Origin: Sphingomonas sp. JC676
GTDB lineage: Bacteria > Pseudomonadota > Alphaproteobacteria > Sphingomonadales > Sphingomonadaceae
Assembly: GCF_014489075.1 (NCBI RefSeq)
Contig: NZ_JACTGR010000001.1
Span: 744,001-808,000 of the forward strand
Direction of reading: 5' to 3'
DNA length: 64,000 bases
A model generated the notes under the pieces. It had not been told where the DNA came from and ran no database searches. It worked only from the letters and a program-made list of their open reading frames with translations. Below, in pieces: positions 9,103 through 16,645 of the stretch. Positions within the stretch are counted from its first letter, which is position 1. Each line of letters starts with the position of its first letter. The position numbers and the translations under genes were made by a program.

Positions 9103-9695
9103 ATGTCTGGGCTGAGGTGCCAACGCTCGCCGGACGCCACGTCACGCTGCGTCCGATGGCCCGGGCCGATCGCGACGCGATCGTCGAGGCGTTTCTCGGG
9201 CTGGAGGATCTGTTCACCACCACTGTTCCAACCGCAGCGACAATCGACCGCTGGTACGATCGGCTCGAGGGCGAGCATGCCGCGGGGCGCGTGCTGCCGT
9301 TCACCGTGCTCGATGCCGATGGCCGCATATCCGGCGTCACCCGCTTCATGCGGATGAGCCCGACGCATCGCCGCGTCGAGATCGGCGGCACCGTCTATGC
9401 CAAACGCGTCCAGCGCACCGGCCTCAACACCGAAGCGAAGCGCTTGATGCTCGGCCATGCCTTCGATGTGCTTGGCTGCAATTGCGTCCAGCTCCGCACC
9501 GATTTCCTCAACTTCGCCTCGCGCCGCGCGATCGAGCGGCTCGGCGCGCGGATGGACGGCGTGCTGCGCGGCCACCTGATCCTGGGCGAGCATTTGCGCG
9601 ACAGCGTCGTCTACAGCATCCTTGCGCACGAATGGCCGGGCGTGCGGCGCAACCTTGACCGGCTGATGGCCAGATATGACGGAGACGGCGCATGA
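9099..9695 (+). CDS. GNAT-family N-acetyltransferase (RimJ/RimL-like)
   Basis: A 198-residue protein starting with GTG inside the lolD stop (GTGA). The fold is that of RimJ-like GNAT enzymes: an N-terminal strand reading [19 protein letters not shown], a central strand pair [17 protein letters not shown], and the acetyl-CoA segment around [19 protein letters not shown] (about residues 107-125). The late [19 protein letters not shown] helix-strand is characteristic of the subgroup acting on amino groups of proteins or small molecules. The substrate is unknown. Coupling to lolD does not by itself imply a role in lipoprotein sorting. Confidence 0.88.
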   Translation: MNVWAEVPTLAGRHVTLRPMARADRDAIVEAFLGLEDLFTTTVPTAATIDRWYDRLEGEHAAGRVLPFTVLDADGRISGVTRFMRMSPTHRRVEIGGTVYAKRVQRTGLNTEAKRLMLGHAFDVLGCNCVQLRTDFLNFASRRAIERLGARMDGVLRGHLILGEHLRDSVVYSILAHEWPGVRRNLDRLMARYDGDGA

Positions 9696-10171
9696 CGAAG
9701 ATCACCGAAATTCCCATCCGCACCGCCGACGGCAACCAGACCGATCTCTCGGGCTATGACGGCCAGGTGATGCTGATCGTCAACACTGCCTCCAAATGCG
9801 GCTTCACCCCGCAATATGCCGGATTGGAAGAACTCTATCGCGCCCACAAGGACCAGGGGTTCGCGGTCCTCGGCTTCCCTTGCAACCAATTCGGTGGCCA
9901 AGAGCCGGGAGATGCGGAGGAAATCGCGAACTTCTGCTCGCTGACCTATGATGTGAGCTTCCCGGTCTTCGCCAAGATCGACGTCAATGGCGACGATGCG
10001 GCGCCGCTGTTCGAATATCTGAAGAAGGAAGCGCCGGGCCTGCTGGGCTCCAAGGCGATCAAGTGGAATTTCACCAAGTTCCTGGTCGATCGTTCGGGCA
10101 AGGTGGTTGATCGCTATGCGCCGACCACTGCGCCGAAGGATATCGAAGGCGCGATCGAGAAGCTGTTGTGA
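9692..10171 (+). CDS. Glutathione peroxidase family protein
   Basis: A 159-residue thiol peroxidase. The catalytic Cys is at residue 36 in NTASKCGFTPQ (Cys, not selenocysteine), with the conserved FPCNQFGGQEPG segment (Gln of the catalytic tetrad and the second Cys) and WNFTKFLVDRSG. Such bacterial enzymes usually reduce organic hydroperoxides using thioredoxin rather than glutathione. No signal peptide is present, so it is cytosolic. It starts within the stop of the acetyltransferase (ATGA) and closes the lolCD operon; two hairpins follow before a convergent gene. Confidence 0.94.
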   Translation: MTKITEIPIRTADGNQTDLSGYDGQVMLIVNTASKCGFTPQYAGLEELYRAHKDQGFAVLGFPCNQFGGQEPGDAEEIANFCSLTYDVSFPVFAKIDVNGDDAAPLFEYLKKEAPGLLGSKAIKWNFTKFLVDRSGKVVDRYAPTTAPKDIEGAIEKLL

Positions 10172-10176
10172 ATTCG

Positions 10177-10213
10177 GGCGCAGTGACGGGGAGGAGGAAC
10201 CCGTCACCGCGCC
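10177..10213 (+). terminator. Hairpin between convergent genes, probable terminator
   Basis: GGCGCAGTGACGGG (10177-10190) pairs with CCCGTCACCGCGCC (10200-10213) with one mismatch. A second 7-bp hairpin (CCGCTCC/GGAGCGG) follows at about 10221-10244. There is no T-run, so termination efficiency is uncertain; the site lies between the peroxidase gene and the convergent zinc-ribbon gene. Confidence 0.45.
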
Positions 10214-10254
10214 TTGACGACCGCTCCGAGCCCCGTTGGAGCGGCCGCCGTATC

Positions 10255-10674
10255 TCAGTGAAGCGAGCCGGGGAGATGGATGGGCTTGCCGCGTGAAGCC
10301 GCGCCCTGCACGTCTTCGGGAATGTCGCCGCCTACGAACCGGCCCAGATTGGCGAGAATGCCGAACATCGCGGTCACGCCTTCCAATGGGCGTCCGCGCG
10401 GATCGCGGCGCGGGGCAGGGCGGGCATTGCGTGGCGCGCGGCGGCGCGGCGGGCGGCCCATCGCGTCGAACCGGTCGCGCACCGAAGGGCCGTCGGCGAA
10501 ACGGGCCGGCTCGCGCCATACCACGCGCATTCCCTTGGGCACCTGGGTCCAGTCGCCAAGCGCCGTGCGGATCAGATCGCAGCCGCAATGATGGCAGATG
10601 CTGAAATCGAGACCCTGATTCCGGCGATGCGTGGTCTGTGCCGAATGGCCGGCGATCGAGCAAAGCAACGTCAC
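10255..10674 (-). CDS. Conserved hypothetical protein with a Cys-rich zinc-ribbon-like motif
   Basis: A 139-residue protein of unknown function. The N-terminal half has CSIAGH and CHHCGCD (about residues 5-10 and 28-34), which look like metal ligands of a small zinc ribbon, then a conserved-looking WTQVPKGMRVVWREP strand. A basic Pro/Arg-rich middle (about 75-95) and a short hydrophobic C-terminal segment follow. It starts with GTG directly overlapping the stop of the MraZ-like gene (TAGTG), with GGGAG seven bases upstream, so the two proteins are translationally coupled and likely made together. I do not recognise a characterised family and assign no function. Confidence 0.7.
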   Translation of the reverse strand: MTLLCSIAGHSAQTTHRRNQGLDFSICHHCGCDLIRTALGDWTQVPKGMRVVWREPARFADGPSVRDRFDAMGRPPRRRAPRNARPAPRRDPRGRPLEGVTAMFGILANLGRFVGGDIPEDVQGAASRGKPIHLPGSLH

Positions 10675-11162
10675 TACTGCACTCCCTTGGTGTTGTGGTT
10701 GTCACGCCGCGCCCGAAGGCGGAATGCGGCAAGCTCGCGGAACATCGCGTCGTCGCTCTGCAGCGCGAGATCGGGGTTCCAGATTTCGAAGCTGTCGCCG
10801 GCGCCTACGAACAGCGCGAGACGGTCGATCTTGCCGAGATGGCGCATCACGGCAGGAATGCGGATCTTGTTGTCGCCATGCGGCATCCGGTCGGCGAGGC
10901 CGAAGGTGCGGCGCATGCGGTGATAATGTTTGCGGGCGTCCTCGCCGCGATCCTCTTCGGCCTGACGGCGGCGCTCGGTGCGTGCATGCAATTCGCTCAG
11001 CCGTTCGCGGCCATAGCCGACCAGGCACGCATCGGTGTCATGCTTGGCGACCACGAGATCGGCGTTATCGGCGGCAAGGGCGTCGGCGAGAAATTCGGGA
11101 ACCGTGACATTGCCTTCCGCATCGACGTCGCAAATCGCGCTGCCATGGAAGAGGGAGGTCAT
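10674..11162 (-). CDS. MraZ-like transcriptional regulator (two AbrB/SpoVT-type half-domains)
   Basis: A 162-residue protein with the duplicated swapped-hairpin layout of MraZ. The first half is HGSAICDVDAEGNVTVPEFL (about residues 6-25). The second is NKIRIPAVMRHLGKIDRLALFVGAGDSFEIWNP (about 98-130), matching the MraZ pattern of a polar strand, IP, and a Gly-rich strand ending EIW. A charged helix (about 55-85) separates them. The start at 11162 gives the short MTSLFHG N-terminus typical of MraZ. MraZ normally heads the dcw cell-division cluster as an autorepressor; this copy is instead divergent from dnaE and coupled to a zinc-ribbon gene. It could be a paralogue or a relocated mraZ. Confidence 0.8.
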   Translation of the reverse strand: MTSLFHGSAICDVDAEGNVTVPEFLADALAADNADLVVAKHDTDACLVGYGRERLSELHARTERRRQAEEDRGEDARKHYHRMRRTFGLADRMPHGDNKIRIPAVMRHLGKIDRLALFVGAGDSFEIWNPDLALQSDDAMFRELAAFRLRARRDNHNTKGVQ

Positions 11163-11477
11163 CGGCTGCAAACTCACTTCTCTGTGGCCGCAAGGCGGCG
11201 CATTGTTCGAATTGTGCATGGGACCGTGATTTTGCGGGTCGGGCGACCCTCACGTTCCGCGATCTGGTTTGGCGTGCCTTCATGGTTGCCGCCCCGTTAA
11301 CCACGTTGTCGCGCAACACCTTGCGAGTCGCTATTCAGGGTGCTTCCCATCCGCATCCGCGCGCTAAGGGCAGGTCCGGAGCCACCGGTTACCGTCTCGT
11401 TAACCACGTCCTGCGAAAGCTGTGGATAGCGCCTCCGCACGGGTGGCGAATCACGCGCGCGCGCCCTAGGGTTCGGC
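11163..11477 (+). promoter_or_regulatory. Divergent control region between the MraZ-like gene and dnaE
   Basis: 315 bp without a gene. It holds a 12-bp direct repeat CGTTAACCACGT at 11294-11305 and 11398-11409. Each copy contains a TTAACCA block resembling a CtrA half-site. TGTGGATAG at 11421-11429 is an 8-of-9 match to the complement of a DnaA box (TTATCCACA). There is also a short palindrome around GGTCGGGCGACC near 11238-11249. These are candidate cell-cycle or replication-linked signals in front of dnaE; none has been tested. Confidence 0.45.
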
Positions 11478-14400
11478 ATGGCGCATTCGGGTTTCGTTCC
11501 GCTCCGGGTCTTCTCCTGCTACACGATGCTGGAAGGCGCGATCGAGCCCAAGGCGATCGCCAAGCGCGCGAAAGAGCTGGGTTTCCCCGCCGTTGCTCTT
11601 TGCGATCGCAACGGTCTTTACGCGGCGATGTCCTTCTCTGAAGCGTGCATGAAGGCCGGCGTGCAGCCGATCGTCGGCACTTTGCTCGCGGTCAAGCGCC
11701 CGAACATGCCCGACGGCGTGACCGCGCCGATCGATTGGCTCGCGCTCTATGCGCAGGACAAAGCGGGCTACGAAAATCTCTGCGACCTCGTCTCGATGGC
11801 GCATCTCGATCGCCCGATCGAGGAGGAAGCGCATGTCCCGTTCGAAGCGCTGGACGGCCGTACGGATGGTCTGATCGCCCTGACCGCGGGCGGAGAGGGC
11901 GGGCTGGCGCGCCTCTACGCCGAAGGGCAGGATTCGGCGGCCGAGGCTTATGCCGAGCGCCTCGAGGCGCTGTTCCCGGGCCGGCTCTATATCGAGATCG
12001 TCCGCCGCCTGAACGAAATCGAGGGCAAGGCCGAGCCCAGGCTGCTCGACTACGCCTATGCCCGTGATCTGCCTTTGGTCGCGACCAATCCGAGCAGCTT
12101 CGCCGACGAAAGCTTTCACGAGGCGCATGACGCGATGCTGTGCATCGCCAATTCCAGCTACATCGCCAGCGACGATCGCCCGCGCAGCTCGCCCGATGCC
12201 TGGATGAAGCCCGCGAACGACATGAAGTCGCTGTTCGCGGACCTGCCCGAAGGCATCGCGAACACGCTCGTCGTCGCCCAGCGCTGCGCCTTCGCCGCGC
12301 CCAAGCGCAAGCCGATCCTGCCCAGCCTCGCCGGCGACCGCGAGGGAGAATCCGCGATGCTGCGCGATCAGGCGCACGCCGGGCTCGATCGCCGGCTCGA
12401 AAAGGCTGGGATCACCGACGCGGAAGCGCGCAAGACCTACGCCGACCGGCTCGATTTCGAGCTCGAAGTCATCATCAACATGGGCTTTCCGGGCTATTTC
12501 CTGATCGTCGCGGACTTCATCCAATGGGCGAAGGCGCATGACATCCCGGTCGGCCCGGGCCGCGGTTCGGGCGCGGGCTCGGTCGTCGCCTGGGCGCTGA
12601 CGATCACCGATCTCGATCCGCTCAAGCTCGGCCTGCTGTTCGAACGCTTCCTCAATCCGGAACGCGTGTCGATGCCCGACTTCGACATCGATTTCTGCGA
12701 AACAAGGCGCGGCGAGGTGATCCGCTACGTCCAGGAGAAATACGGCCGCGATCACGTCGCGCAGATCATCACCTTCGGTACGATGAAGGCGCGCGCGGTG
12801 CTCAAGGATGTCGGCCGCGTGCTCCAGATGAGCTATGGCCAGGTCGATCGCCTCGCCAAGCAGATCCCCAATCACCCGACCGACCCCTGGACACTCGAGC
12901 GCACGCTGAACGGAATCAGCGAGTTCCACGCAGAATATAAGAGCCAGCGTGAGGTGCGGCATCTGGTCGACCTGTCGATGCGGCTGGAGGGGCTGCCGCG
13001 TCACTCGTCGACCCACGCCGCCGGCGTGGTAATCGGCGACCGTCCGCTCGCCGAACTGGTCCCGCTTTACCGCGATCCGCGCTCGGACATGCCGGTCACC
13101 CAGTTCGACATGAAATATGTCGAGGCCGCCGGGCTGGTGAAGTTCGACTTTCTCGGCCTCAAGACGCTGTCGGTGCTCAAGAAAGCGGTCGAGCTGCTCG
13201 CCGATCGCGGGCTCGACGTCGATCTCGACACGCTCGGCTGGGATGATCCCGAAGTCTATGAACTGCTCCAGCGCGGCGACACGGTCGGCGTGTTCCAGCT
13301 GGAATCGGAAGGCATGCGCCGCACGCTATCCGCTGTGCGCCCAAGCAATTTCGGCGACATCATCGCGCTCGTCTCGCTCTATCGCCCGGGCCCGATGGAC
13401 AACATCCCGATGTTCGGCGCGCGCAAGAACGGGCGCGAGGAAATCGCCTATCCGCATCCGCTGCTCGAGACGGTGCTCGGCGAGACCTATGGCATCTTCG
13501 TCTACCAGGAACAGGTGATGCAGGCCGCGCAGATCCTGGCGGGCTATTCGCTCGGCGGCGCGGACATGCTCCGCCGCGCCATGGGCAAGAAGATCAAGTC
13601 GGAGATGGACGCCCAGCGCGCGATCTTCGTCGAGGGCTGCGCCAAGGTGAACGGCATCAAGGAAACCAAGGCCAACGAGCTGTTCGACTTGATCGACAAG
13701 TTCGCCGGCTATGGCTTCAACAAGTCGCACGCCGCCGCCTATGCGCTGCTCGCCTATCAGACCGCGTGGCTGAAGACGCACCATCCGCACGAATTCTTCG
13801 CCGCGTCGATGGCGTACGACATTCACCAGACCGACAAGCTCGCGATCTTCGCCGACGACATGCGCAAGCTCGGCATCGAGTGCCTGTCACCGGACATCAA
13901 CGCCAGTCTCGCCGATTTCAACGTCGAAAAGGCGGGCGAGGGGCTAGCGGTGCGCTATGCCTTGGGCGCGCTCAAGGGCGTGGGCGAGCGTGCGATGGAG
14001 TTGCTGGTCGAGGAGCGCGAGAGCAATGGCCGCTTCGTCTCCCTCGACGACTTCGCGCGCCGCGTCGATCCGCGCCTGCTCAACAAGCGCCAGGTCGAGA
14101 CGCTCGCCGCGGCGGGCGCGTTCGACGCGATCGAGCCCAATCGCGCGGGCATGTATGCCGCCGCGGAGACCGTGCTCGCGGTCGCGCAGCGCACGCATGA
14201 GAGCCGTGCCAGCGGGCAGGGCGGCCTGTTCGGCGAGTCCGAGGCCGGCGGCGGCGCGATCGCGTTGCCTCGCAGCGCGCACTGGTCGCTGGCCGAGCGC
14301 ATCAATGCCGAGAAGGAAGCATTCGGCTATTATTTCTCGGCGCACCCGCTCGATCGCTATCAGCATCTCGCCCGCGTCCACGGTGCGCGGGCGATCGCGT

Positions 14401-14957
14401 CGCTCGGCGAGATCCCGGTGCCCGAAGGCGCCCGGGTAGGCGCCACGATCGCCGCTTTGATCGAGGATGCGCGCTGGCGCACCTCGGCGCGCGGCAACCG
14501 CTATCTGATGGCGACGATCTCGGATACCAGCGCCCAGACACCGACAACCTGCTTCGACGAGATGGTCGCCAAGGACATGGAGGAGGCGTCGCGCACCGGC
14601 GGCTGCGCGGTGCTCACCGTCGAGCTCGACAAGCGACCGGGCGAGGATAGCCCGCGCGTCACGGTGAAGCGCGTCCAGCTGTTCGAGAGCCTGGCCAACA
14701 CCGCCCAGCTCGTCCTCGAAGTCGCGATCGACGACCCGCAGGTCCTGCCCGTGCTCGCGGGCATCGTCGCGGACCAGCGCGGCGGGCGAGGGGAGATCGT
14801 CGTCCAGGCGCCGTTCGCCGATGGTGAGGCCAAGGTGGTGCTCGGCCGCAACTTCCGTCTCGACGGCGAACTCGCGCAGAAGATCGAGGGCCTGCCCGGC
14901 ATCCGCCGCGCCGCGCTCAGGACCGCGGAGAGCCAGAGGCTGGCGGCGGCGGCATAG
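11478..14957 (+). CDS. dnaE: DNA polymerase III alpha subunit
   Basis: A 1159-residue replicative polymerase (DnaE1 type). The PHP domain occupies about residues 5-280 (VPLRVFSCYTMLEGAI start). The polymerase core includes VGPGRGSGAGSVVAWAL (about 357-373) and the catalytic aspartates in PDFDIDFCE (about D401 and D403). The SSTHAAGVVI and MRRAMGKK segments of fingers and thumb follow, then helix-hairpin-helix, OB-fold (about 975-1060) and the C-terminal tau-binding region. Length is normal and no frameshift is seen. A short inverted repeat at 14958-14983 just after the stop may aid termination. An acyl-CoA synthetase follows after 61 bp. Confidence 0.98.
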   Translation: MAHSGFVPLRVFSCYTMLEGAIEPKAIAKRAKELGFPAVALCDRNGLYAAMSFSEACMKAGVQPIVGTLLAVKRPNMPDGVTAPIDWLALYAQDKAGYENLCDLVSMAHLDRPIEEEAHVPFEALDGRTDGLIALTAGGEGGLARLYAEGQDSAAEAYAERLEALFPGRLYIEIVRRLNEIEGKAEPRLLDYAYARDLPLVATNPSSFADESFHEAHDAMLCIANSSYIASDDRPRSSPDAWMKPANDMKSLFADLPEGIANTLVVAQRCAFAAPKRKPILPSLAGDREGESAMLRDQAHAGLDRRLEKAGITDAEARKTYADRLDFELEVIINMGFPGYFLIVADFIQWAKAHDIPVGPGRGSGAGSVVAWALTITDLDPLKLGLLFERFLNPERVSMPDFDIDFCETRRGEVIRYVQEKYGRDHVAQIITFGTMKARAVLKDVGRVLQMSYGQVDRLAKQIPNHPTDPWTLERTLNGISEFHAEYKSQREVRHLVDLSMRLEGLPRHSSTHAAGVVIGDRPLAELVPLYRDPRSDMPVTQFDMKYVEAAGLVKFDFLGLKTLSVLKKAVELLADRGLDVDLDTLGWDDPEVYELLQRGDTVGVFQLESEGMRRTLSAVRPSNFGDIIALVSLYRPGPMDNIPMFGARKNGREEIAYPHPLLETVLGETYGIFVYQEQVMQAAQILAGYSLGGADMLRRAMGKKIKSEMDAQRAIFVEGCAKVNGIKETKANELFDLIDKFAGYGFNKSHAAAYALLAYQTAWLKTHHPHEFFAASMAYDIHQTDKLAIFADDMRKLGIECLSPDINASLADFNVEKAGEGLAVRYALGALKGVGERAMELLVEERESNGRFVSLDDFARRVDPRLLNKRQVETLAAAGAFDAIEPNRAGMYAAAETVLAVAQRTHESRASGQGGLFGESEAGGGAIALPRSAHWSLAERINAEKEAFGYYFSAHPLDRYQHLARVHGARAIASLGEIPVPEGARVGATIAALIEDARWRTSARGNRYLMATISDTSAQTPTTCFDEMVAKDMEEASRTGGCAVLTVELDKRPGEDSPRVTVKRVQLFESLANTAQLVLEVAIDDPQVLPVLAGIVADQRGGRGEIVVQAPFADGEAKVVLGRNFRLDGELAQKIEGLPGIRRAALRTAESQRLAAAA

Positions 14958-15018
14958 CCCTCGACTCGCGAACCGATCGAGGGGTACCTTCCTGGGAAAA
15001 TAGACCGGGGAGACGGAA

Positions 15019-16611
15019 ATGCTGGGCGGAATGCAGGATTTCGAACTGCGGGTATCGACGCTGATCGATCATGCCGCGCGCGAGCATGGCTCTCGCGAGA
15101 TCGTCACCCGCTGGGCCGATGGCAGCGAGACCCGCACCGACTGGGCCGGCGTCGCGCGCGACGCGCGCAGGCTCGCCCAGGCACTGGAGCGGCTCGGCAT
15201 CCGCAAGGGCGATCGCGTCGCGACGCTGGCGATGAACCACGCGCGCCACCTCGTCGCCTGGTATGGCATCACCGGCATGGGTGGGCTGGTCCACACGATC
15301 AATCCAAGGCTGTTCGACGATCAGCTCGCCTTTATCGGCAACCATGCCGAAGACCGGGTGCTGCTCTACGACAAGGCCTTTGCCCCAATCGTCGAACGCG
15401 TGAAGTCGCACTGGGCGACAATCGAGCATTATGTCTGCTTCGACGATCCTGGCCCCAACGGCTTCGAGGCCTGGATCGGCCGCGAGGACGGTGACTATGC
15501 CTGGGTGACGGGCGACGAGCGCGAGCCGATGATGCTTTGCTACACCAGTGGCACCACCGGCAATCCCAAGGGCGTGGTCTATAGCCACCGCTCCACCGTG
15601 CTCCACGCGATCACCGAATTGCAGCCGGCGGAGTTCGATCTCTCGACTCAGTCGGTGGCGATGCCGATCGTGCCGATGTTCCATGCGGTCGGCTGGGGCC
15701 TGCCCTGGGCGGGCGCCGCAGTGGGCATCAAGTTCGTTTTCTCGGCGGTCAACGAACCCAAGATCCTGTGCGACCTGATGAACCGCGAGAAGGTGACGCA
15801 TTCCGCCGGCGTGCCCACCGTCTGGTTCAGCATGTTCCAGCACATGGACGAGACCGGCATCGTGCCCGAGCACCTGCAGATCGTCACCATCGGCGGCTCG
15901 GCTGCGCCGCGCGCGATGATCGAGCGGCTGATGAAAATGGGCATCCGCGTCAATCACGCCTGGGGCATGACCGAGACTTCGCCGATCGGCACGATGGGCG
16001 CCCCCTCGGCCGATTGGGACGATTTGGGTTTCGACCAGCAAGTCACCCAGGTCTCGATGCAGGGCAAGGTGCCGTTCGGCGTCGAGCTGCGCGTCGTCGA
16101 TGACGAGGGCGTGGTCCAGCCACGCGACGGCAAGAGCTCGGGCCGGCTCCAGGTGCGCGGGCCCTGGGTGATCCAGCAATATTTTCGCGAAGAAGCTCCC
16201 GCCATCGATGCCGAAAACTGGTTCGATACCGGCGACGTTGCGGTACTGCATCCCAACGGCACGATGCAGATCACCGATCGCGCCAAGGACGTGATCAAAT
16301 CGGGCGGCGAATGGATCAGCTCGGTCGAGCTGGAAAATGCGGCGGTCGGTTGCGCCGGCGTGGCCGAGGCCGCCGCGATCGGCGTCCATCATCCGCGCTG
16401 GGAGGAACGCCCGATCCTGCTGGTGGTGCGCAAGCCCGAATGCGACGTCACCCCCGAGCAGATCCAGGCGCATTTGGCACTGCACGTTGCCAAATGGTGG
16501 CTGCCCGACGAGATCCATTTCGTCGAAAGCCTGCCGCACACCGCGACCGGCAAACTGCTCAAGACCGCGATCCGCGCGCAGTACAAGGACTTCAAGCTCG
16601 CGGCGGCGTAG
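15019..16611 (+). CDS. Fatty-acyl-CoA synthetase (AMP-forming ligase)
   Basis: A 530-residue ANL-superfamily adenylating enzyme that activates a carboxylic acid with ATP and CoA. Visible motifs are the P-loop A3 [17 protein letters not shown] (about residues 175-191), A5 [12 protein letters not shown]7 [12 protein letters not shown]8 [20 protein letters not shown], and the catalytic Lys in [11 protein letters not shown] near the C-terminus. Overall it resembles medium- to long-chain fatty-acid ligases of the FadD/AlkK type. The ATG is preceded by GGGGAG. A perfect palindromic repeat immediately after the stop separates it from the convergent aminopeptidase. Chain-length preference cannot be told from sequence. 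Confidence 0.93.
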   Translation: MLGGMQDFELRVSTLIDHAAREHGSREIVTRWADGSETRTDWAGVARDARRLAQALERLGIRKGDRVATLAMNHARHLVAWYGITGMGGLVHTINPRLFDDQLAFIGNHAEDRVLLYDKAFAPIVERVKSHWATIEHYVCFDDPGPNGFEAWIGREDGDYAWVTGDEREPMMLCYTSGTTGNPKGVVYSHRSTVLHAITELQPAEFDLSTQSVAMPIVPMFHAVGWGLPWAGAAVGIKFVFSAVNEPKILCDLMNREKVTHSAGVPTVWFSMFQHMDETGIVPEHLQIVTIGGSAAPRAMIERLMKMGIRVNHAWGMTETSPIGTMGAPSADWDDLGFDQQVTQVSMQGKVPFGVELRVVDDEGVVQPRDGKSSGRLQVRGPWVIQQYFREEAPAIDAENWFDTGDVAVLHPNGTMQITDRAKDVIKSGGEWISSVELENAAVGCAGVAEAAAIGVHHPRWEERPILLVVRKPECDVTPEQIQAHLALHVAKWWLPDEIHFVESLPHTATGKLLKTAIRAQYKDFKLAAA

Positions 16612-16635
16612 CCCTCTCCCGCTTGCGGGAGAGGG
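16612..16635. repeat. REP-like palindrome, copy A (probable bidirectional terminator)
   Basis: CCCTCTCCCGC and its exact complement form an 11-bp stem with a two-base spacer (TT). It sits between the convergent acyl-CoA synthetase and aminopeptidase genes. The same core recurs twice at 37335-37464. Confidence 0.85.
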
Positions 16636-16645
16636 CCGGGTTGGT

